From Acidobacteriota bacterium (GTDB lineage Bacteria; Acidobacteriota; Terriglobia; Acidiferrales; UBA7541), in NCBI GenBank assembly GCA_021788095.1, contig JAJYLB010000034.1:1-38359 (forward strand): 38,359 bases of DNA. The letters run 5' to 3'. The notes beneath the pieces were generated by a model. That model was not told the origin of the DNA. It searched no databases and was given only the letters and a program-made list of their open reading frames with translations. Each line of letters starts with the position of its first letter. Within the stretch, counting starts at the first letter, position 1. Positions 33,977-38,359 of the stretch are shown here, piece by piece. The position numbers and the translations under genes are program-made.

Positions 33977-36484
33977 CTACTTGCGGCCGAGGAGGGCGAG
34001 GCGGCCGGTGAAGGCGCGGCCTTGGACGCCCTCGAAAGTGAGGAAGAGCGGCGAATCGATGTTGTTGACCACCACGGTGGCATTCTTGCGATTGGTGATG
34101 TTGTCGTACCCGCCGCGCAGATCCCACTCGTAGCCGAAGAGGGCGAATCGCCGCTCGAGAAACAGATTCAGAGAAAAGAAATCGGGGAAGCGGCGCGAGC
34201 CGGGCTGGCCGACCAGGAGTTGATTCTGATTGACGACGCTGAAGGGAACGCCGGTGCGCCAATCGAGGACGTAGGGAAGCTGAAATTTGTAAATGAGCGG
34301 CAACCAGCCCCACGACAGCAGCCGATTGGGCGAATCCCAAGGCAGCGGGCCGGATAGTTGCGGGCTGAAAAGCAGGGAATCGAAAGAAGGCGCAAGCGCC
34401 GTGCTGGTGCGCGCGCGGGAACGCGTGTAGGAGACCATGATCATGTCCGTGCGATGGAACGGGTAGCGCACGGTGGCGCGGAAAGCGTCGTAAACGTCGT
34501 TTTCGTCGTCGCGGAGCACGAACGCGCCGCTGGGCAGCCCGGGCGCGGGGCCGGCGCCCACGTTTTGGTAATCGAACCCGTTGGCGCCGCGCTTCGCCAG
34601 ATATTCGAGGTCGAGGTAAATCTGCCTGGGAAACAAGTGCTCGAGCCCGGCGCTCCAGTTCAGGAAGCGCGGCGGAGCGAGCGCGGAGGGGCTGGCGACG
34701 AAGGTGGTGACGACAGGCGGGCCGAGCGGGGTGACGCCGTCGGAAGCGTAAAAGAGGTCCATGCGCTGGCCTTGGAGCGGCTGGCTCACCAGGGCGAGGT
34801 TCGTGGCGGGGTAGGCCAAGCCAATGCCGGCGGATAGCTTCGTGTTGCCGCTGGCCGAAAGCATGTAGTCGGCGGCGAGCCGCGGGGAGAAGCTGGGGCG
34901 GCGAAGAATCTCGTCCCAATCGAATCGCAAGCCGGCATTGACGAAGAGCCGCTTGGCGGCCTGCCAGCCATCCTCGGCGTAGCCGGCGGTTTCGACGTTA
35001 TCGCGGTGGAAGGCGCTGGAGCCGGCGAAGGTGGCTTGGCGGTCGAGCGTGCCGTCTTCGCGGTAGATGAGGATCGAGCCGCGGCGATAGCTCTGGCGGT
35101 AGGTGATGCGGTCGAGATCGGTGCCGAAGCGGAGCTGGTGGCGGCCGTGCCAATCGAATCCACCGAGCGCTAGATTGGCGATGGCTTCGAAGCGGCGCGC
35201 GGTGGAATCGCTGGCTTCGAAATAGTTCCCGCTGGTTCCTTCGGGCCGAATCACCCAGGGCAGCGAGCCGCGCGGGTCCGCGGTCGCGCCGAACTGGCTG
35301 GCGGAGAAACCCCAATCGAGCAGCGAGCCGCCGGGAAGATACGTCAGGTCCTTGACGCTCGCGAAGTAGGCGTCCTCGCCAAGGTTGGTGGTGGTTTCGA
35401 GGGGATCGAGCGCATCGAGCCCGTTGCGTGGCGCGCGGTAGCGATTGACGAGGAAACTGCCCGTGAGCTGGTTCGTGGCGTTCAGGTGGATCTGGCTCTT
35501 GAGCAGATTGCTCCAGCGCCAGTGGGGCGCTTCGTCGGCGCCCGCGGGAAGCTCCTGAACGATACTCAGATCGTATTCCCCCTGCCCGGCGTCGTAGAAC
35601 CACGCCTTGCCCTTGCGGATGGGCCCGGAAAAGGTGAAGCGTGGCGTGAAAGCCTCGATGTGGAGTCCCTTGCGGTTCTGGAAGGAAGGAATGAAGTCGG
35701 TGGCCTTGAAGCGGAAGTAGTTGTCGCCCGTAGCGGTATCGAGGCTCAGGGCCTCGCCCGAGCCGAGGCCGAGATCGGCGGGCAAGCGGCTGCCGATGAC
35801 GTCAATCGAGCGAATGGCATCGGGGTTGACGCGCAGATCGAGCAGGCCGGTAACGGGCTCGGAAACGTCGAAGCCGTCGAGCCGCTCGTAGATCTGGGAG
35901 GAGCTGGAACCGTTGATATGGAACTGGCCGTTGGCGCTCGGCGTGACGCCGGGAATGAGCGGCAGCACGTTGCGATAATCGCGGTTGGTGGAATAGGGGA
36001 TGTTGAGAACGTCGCGGGCGGAAAGCGTCTCGACGGCGGCGGTTTGCTGGGGATTGATGATGGGCGGCGTGTAGCGCACCTCGACGCGCTGCCGGAATTC
36101 GTGTTCGTGGGTCAACGCGATTTCCAGGCGCCGGCCGGCGGTGAGATCGACGGTGCGGTTGGCGAGCGGATAGAAGCCCTCTTTTTCGACAGTAAGCTCG
36201 TAGACGCCGGGAGCGAGCGCGGGGAAACGAGCCCCACCGGCGGCATCGGTTTGGCCGCGCACCGGCACGCCGCCTGACTTAGGCACGAGGGTGATCTCGG
36301 CGGCGGGCACCGCCACGGCATTTTCGTCGTGAACCGTCACCGAAATCTGCGGGGTAGCGGCAGCAGGCTTCTGCGCGCTCGCGGCGGACGTGCTGGCGCA
36401 AAGAAGAGCGAGCGCAGCCCAGCGCCCCGCTCGCGCCGAGCGGAAACACAGCGGTGCGCTCCGGAGCACTCGAACCGTCATCAC
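33977..36484 (-). CDS. TonB-dependent receptor with carboxypeptidase-regulatory-like N-terminal domain
   Basis: An 835-residue outer-membrane beta-barrel. A signal peptide (to about residue 37, A-S-A) precedes an Ig-like carboxypeptidase-regulatory domain (about 45-130), a plug (about 145-250, containing Y-E-R-L-D-G-F-D-V) and a barrel of alternating aromatic and polar strands to the end. Such Oar/SusC-like receptors are abundant in acidobacteria and import large ligands with energy from TonB-ExbBD. Its place beside three pectin-active enzymes suggests oligosaccharide uptake, but no SusD partner is present, so the ligand is inferred. The start may be this GTG or the ATG next to it. A CATAAT box just upstream would leave almost no leader. 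Confidence 0.9.
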   Translation of the reverse strand: MMTVRVLRSAPLCFRSARAGRWAALALLCASTSAASAQKPAAATPQISVTVHDENAVAVPAAEITLVPKSGGVPVRGQTDAAGGARFPALAPGVYELTVEKEGFYPLANRTVDLTAGRRLEIALTHEHEFRQRVEVRYTPPIINPQQTAAVETLSARDVLNIPYSTNRDYRNVLPLIPGVTPSANGQFHINGSSSSQIYERLDGFDVSEPVTGLLDLRVNPDAIRSIDVIGSRLPADLGLGSGEALSLDTATGDNYFRFKATDFIPSFQNRKGLHIEAFTPRFTFSGPIRKGKAWFYDAGQGEYDLSIVQELPAGADEAPHWRWSNLLKSQIHLNATNQLTGSFLVNRYRAPRNGLDALDPLETTTNLGEDAYFASVKDLTYLPGGSLLDWGFSASQFGATADPRGSLPWVIRPEGTSGNYFEASDSTARRFEAIANLALGGFDWHGRHQLRFGTDLDRITYRQSYRRGSILIYREDGTLDRQATFAGSSAFHRDNVETAGYAEDGWQAAKRLFVNAGLRFDWDEILRRPSFSPRLAADYMLSASGNTKLSAGIGLAYPATNLALVSQPLQGQRMDLFYASDGVTPLGPPVVTTFVASPSALAPPRFLNWSAGLEHLFPRQIYLDLEYLAKRGANGFDYQNVGAGPAPGLPSGAFVLRDDENDVYDAFRATVRYPFHRTDMIMVSYTRSRARTSTALAPSFDSLLFSPQLSGPLPWDSPNRLLSWGWLPLIYKFQLPYVLDWRTGVPFSVVNQNQLLVGQPGSRRFPDFFSLNLFLERRFALFGYEWDLRGGYDNITNRKNATVVVNNIDSPLFLTFEGVQGRAFTGRLALLGRK

Positions 36485-36569
36485 GGCCTATTATGGTCCA
36501 ACGGAAATGCAGTTCGGGGCCAATTCCACCCCGCTCGGCCGCTGCAGGCGGCCAATCGGGCCTCGCCGC

Positions 36570-36599
36570 TTGCCTGGACAGCGCCCGGTTCGGTATTCT
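36570..36599 (+). promoter_or_regulatory. probable promoter of the riboswitch and threonine synthase gene
   Basis: TTGCCT (36570-36575) and TATTCT (36594-36599) are 18 bases apart. A transcript would start near 36606, about 30 bases before the aptamer, which is a typical layout for a riboswitch leader. Confidence 0.45.
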
Positions 36600-36635
36600 T
36601 TTACCGACTTCCAGACTCAGGTCCTGCCGATCTGA

Positions 36636-36745
36636 GTCTCATGAAGAGTGGCCGAGGGAACGGGCCCGAAGACGCCACGGCAACCGGCTTGGCGGCAAGC
36701 CAAGCGCGGTGCCAATTCCCGCCCCGAGTTCGGGGGACATGAGAC
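36636..36745 (+). promoter_or_regulatory. SAM-I (S box) riboswitch aptamer
   Basis: All hallmarks of the SAM-I aptamer are present in order. P1 is GTCTCATG (36636-36643) with CATGAGAC (36738-36745), a perfect eight-pair stem. After the 5' strand comes AAGAG, then GAGGGAACGGGCCCGAA, GGCAACC, a GCTTGGC/GCCAAGC hairpin (P3), GGTGCCAATTCC, and a P4 hairpin CCCCGAGTTCGGGG. It binds S-adenosylmethionine in the nascent RNA. The gene that follows encodes threonine synthase, 118 bases on. There is no T-run hairpin that looks like a terminator in that spacer, so control may be on translation or through the GC-rich stem near 36800-36825. Confidence 0.93.
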
Positions 36746-36863
36746 GCCAGCTCCACGCTATCCCTAGTCTCTACCCACACTCGGAATCGAGTATCGGCGC
36801 CTGCCTCGGCGGGCGGCGCGTGGCGCGTTTCGCGCTGGAACAGGAGCGGAAAGGCGGTGGCCG

Positions 36864-38123
36864 ATGAGTGAAAGTTACCAGTTATCTTGCCGGCAATGCG
36901 GGCGCAGGCAGGAGAACGCTCCGGTAGCGATGTGCGAAGAGTGCATCGCGCCGCTCGAGGTGGCGTTCGACCTGGAAAGCCTGCGCGGGAAATTCACCCG
37001 GGAACTCATCGCCTCGCGGGCGCCGAACCTCTGGCGCTACCGCGAGCTGCTGCCCATCCCCTCGAACGCGCAGCCGGCGCTGCCCGTGGGCTATACGCCC
37101 CTGCTCGACGCCGCGCGCTTGGGGAAGCAGCTCGGCCTCGAGAAGGCGTACGTCAAGAACGACGCGGTGTGTCTGCCTTCCCTCTCGTTCAAGGACCGCG
37201 TGGTGGCGGTGGCGCTCGAGCGTGCGCGAGCCTTCGGCTTGCACGTGGTGGGTTGCGCGTCCACGGGTAATCTGGCCAACGCCGTGGCGGCACAGGCGGC
37301 GCGGGCCGGACTCGAAGCCTGGGTTTTCGTGCCGGCGGGAATCGAGCCGACGAAGCTGGTGGCGAGCGCGGTCTATGGAGCGCGCGTGGTTCCCGTGGAT
37401 GGCAACTACGATCAAGTCAACCGGTTGTGCTCGCTCGTCGCCGACCAGTTCCGCTGGGGCTTGGTGAACGTGAACCTGAGGCCGTACTACGCGGAAGGAT
37501 CGAAGACGGTGGGATTCGAAATCGCCGAACAGCTTGGCTGGCGCCTTCCGGACAATATCGTGGTGCCGATGGCGGGCGGAGCGCTGATCAGCCGGATACG
37601 GAAGGGATTCGACGAACTCGTCGCGGTGGGTCTGGTGGAGGCCAAGCCGGTAAAATTCTTCGGAGCGCAAGCCACGGGCTGCTCGCCGATTTCGAGCGCG
37701 GTGAAACAAGGCCTGAAATTCCCCGAGCCGCAAAAGCCGCGGACGATCTGCCACTCGCTGGCGATTGGGAATCCGGCCGACGGCCACCAAGCCGTCGAAA
37801 CGATCGTTTCGAGCGGAGGCTGGGCCGAAGACGCGAGCGACGAGGAGCTTGTGGCGGGAATCGAGCTGCTTGCCAGAACCGAGGGCATTTTCGCGGAGAC
37901 GGCGGGCGGGGTGGTGGTGGCGGTGGCGCGGAAGCTCGTCGCCGAGGGCCGTATCGGCCCCGACGAAACCACCGTGCTCGCCATCACGGGTAACGGCCTG
38001 AAGACCACGGAGGCCCTTTCCGGCCGCGCGCAACTCATGCCTGCCGTCGCGCCGCGCTTGGCCGCTTTCGAGGCGCTGCTCGCCGAGGCCGGCGCGCCCG
38101 CGGCTTCGCCGAGCGCCCGGTAA
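36864..38123 (+). CDS. thrC: threonine synthase
   Basis: A 419-residue PLP enzyme that turns O-phosphohomoserine into threonine and phosphate, the last step of threonine synthesis. The N-terminus carries a zinc-ribbon-like four-cysteine motif (C-R-Q-C-G and C-E-E-C). The PLP lysine is K110 in L-S-F-K-D-R; A-S-T-G-N-L-A-N binds the substrate phosphate or carboxylate; A-G-G-A-L holds the cofactor phosphate. G-N-P-A-D and T-A-G-G-V near the C-terminus also fit the family. The ATG lies a few bases after GGAAAGG. It is preceded by a SAM-I riboswitch, which is unusual because SAM normally governs methionine genes; phosphohomoserine or homoserine is the shared branch-point. The related fold of cysteine or homoserine enzymes is the main alternative, but the length and motifs favour ThrC. 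Confidence 0.92.
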   Translation: MSESYQLSCRQCGRRQENAPVAMCEECIAPLEVAFDLESLRGKFTRELIASRAPNLWRYRELLPIPSNAQPALPVGYTPLLDAARLGKQLGLEKAYVKNDAVCLPSLSFKDRVVAVALERARAFGLHVVGCASTGNLANAVAAQAARAGLEAWVFVPAGIEPTKLVASAVYGARVVPVDGNYDQVNRLCSLVADQFRWGLVNVNLRPYYAEGSKTVGFEIAEQLGWRLPDNIVVPMAGGALISRIRKGFDELVAVGLVEAKPVKFFGAQATGCSPISSAVKQGLKFPEPQKPRTICHSLAIGNPADGHQAVETIVSSGGWAEDASDEELVAGIELLARTEGIFAETAGGVVVAVARKLVAEGRIGPDETTVLAITGNGLKTTEALSGRAQLMPAVAPRLAAFEALLAEAGAPAASPSAR

Positions 38124-38359
38124 CCGGAATTTATGCGCAGACTCCCTTTCCTGTCATGCTGAGCGAGAGCCTTTGGCCACGGCCTGAGGGAGTCCCGGTG
38201 CATTTCGCCGGGAAGGACACCGTGCCGGGAGCGTCGTTCTCCGTTCGCCGCGTAGTGGCCCAGGCTTCAGAATCTGTGTGGCAACGCGAAAAGGTGCGAA
38301 TTCCACAGCCCTGGCGCAAATTTCGTGCGTTGTCCGCAAACGACTTGCGCGAATCTATG
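38124..38359. other. intergenic sequence to the window end
   Basis: 236 bases after threonine synthase without a protein-like frame. TCCCGG (38193-38198) and CCGGGA (38208-38213) form a small hairpin with no T-run. The stretch starting near 38151 (tgtcatgctgagcg) resembles palindromic intergenic repeats that I have seen in acidobacterial sequence, but I cannot confirm that here. Confidence 0.4.

Noticed and set aside
31333..34083. A 916-codon minus-strand frame opposite the GH2 gene
   Set aside because: The GH2 enzyme shows signal peptide, both catalytic glutamates and correct domains; the opposite frame shows none and runs past its end.

Overview
This is a GC-rich window, probably from an acidobacterium. 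I base that on TonB-dependent receptors with a carboxypeptidase-like N-terminal domain, plant-polysaccharide enzymes, HipA-like/DUF3037 and DUF4143 genes, and many REP-like palindromes between genes. The phylum is an inference from gene style, not from a marker gene. No rRNA, tRNA, CRISPR array or transposase was seen.

Bases 137-15883 hold the main attraction: a biosynthetic cluster built around an iterative type I polyketide/'secondary lipid' synthase. In order: a stand-alone Sfp-type phosphopantetheinyl transferase; a left-handed beta-helix protein; a good sigma-70-like promoter; synthase 1 (two nitronate-monooxygenase/FabK/PfaD-like enoyl reductase domains, then KS-AT-ACP-KR); synthase 2 (KS-AT-DH plus the front half of a PPTase-like domain); a free ACP; two sibling alpha/beta hydrolases; and a GT1 glycosyltransferase. 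From synthase 1 to the glycosyltransferase every gene overlaps the next, so this is one translationally coupled operon. The likely product is a reduced, probably glycosylated polyketide or fatty-acid-like lipid. The order of domains fits neither a textbook PUFA synthase (no tandem ACPs, PfaD-like domains fused at the N-terminus) nor an enediyne PKS. A convergent, clearly lower-GC sulfotransferase gene follows and could add sulfate to the product, or could be an unrelated acquisition.

Bases 17600-25530 are mixed cellular genes: a LysM lytic transglycosylase lipoprotein, a small acidic/basic histone-like protein, a divergent XRE/S24-fold regulator facing a HipA-like kinase and DUF3037 pair (a candidate toxin-antitoxin-like module), a TPR protein, endonuclease V and citrate synthase.

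Bases 25530-27640 hold a DUF4143 ATPase flanked by two palindrome-rich intergenic stretches. Bases 27637-36484 look like a pectin (rhamnogalacturonan) utilisation locus: a GH106-like rhamnosidase, an SGNH rhamnogalacturonan-acetylesterase-like enzyme, a GH2 beta-galactosidase-like enzyme and a TonB-dependent receptor. The window ends with a clear SAM-I riboswitch placed before threonine synthase, an unusual pairing that may tie threonine formation to S-adenosylmethionine.
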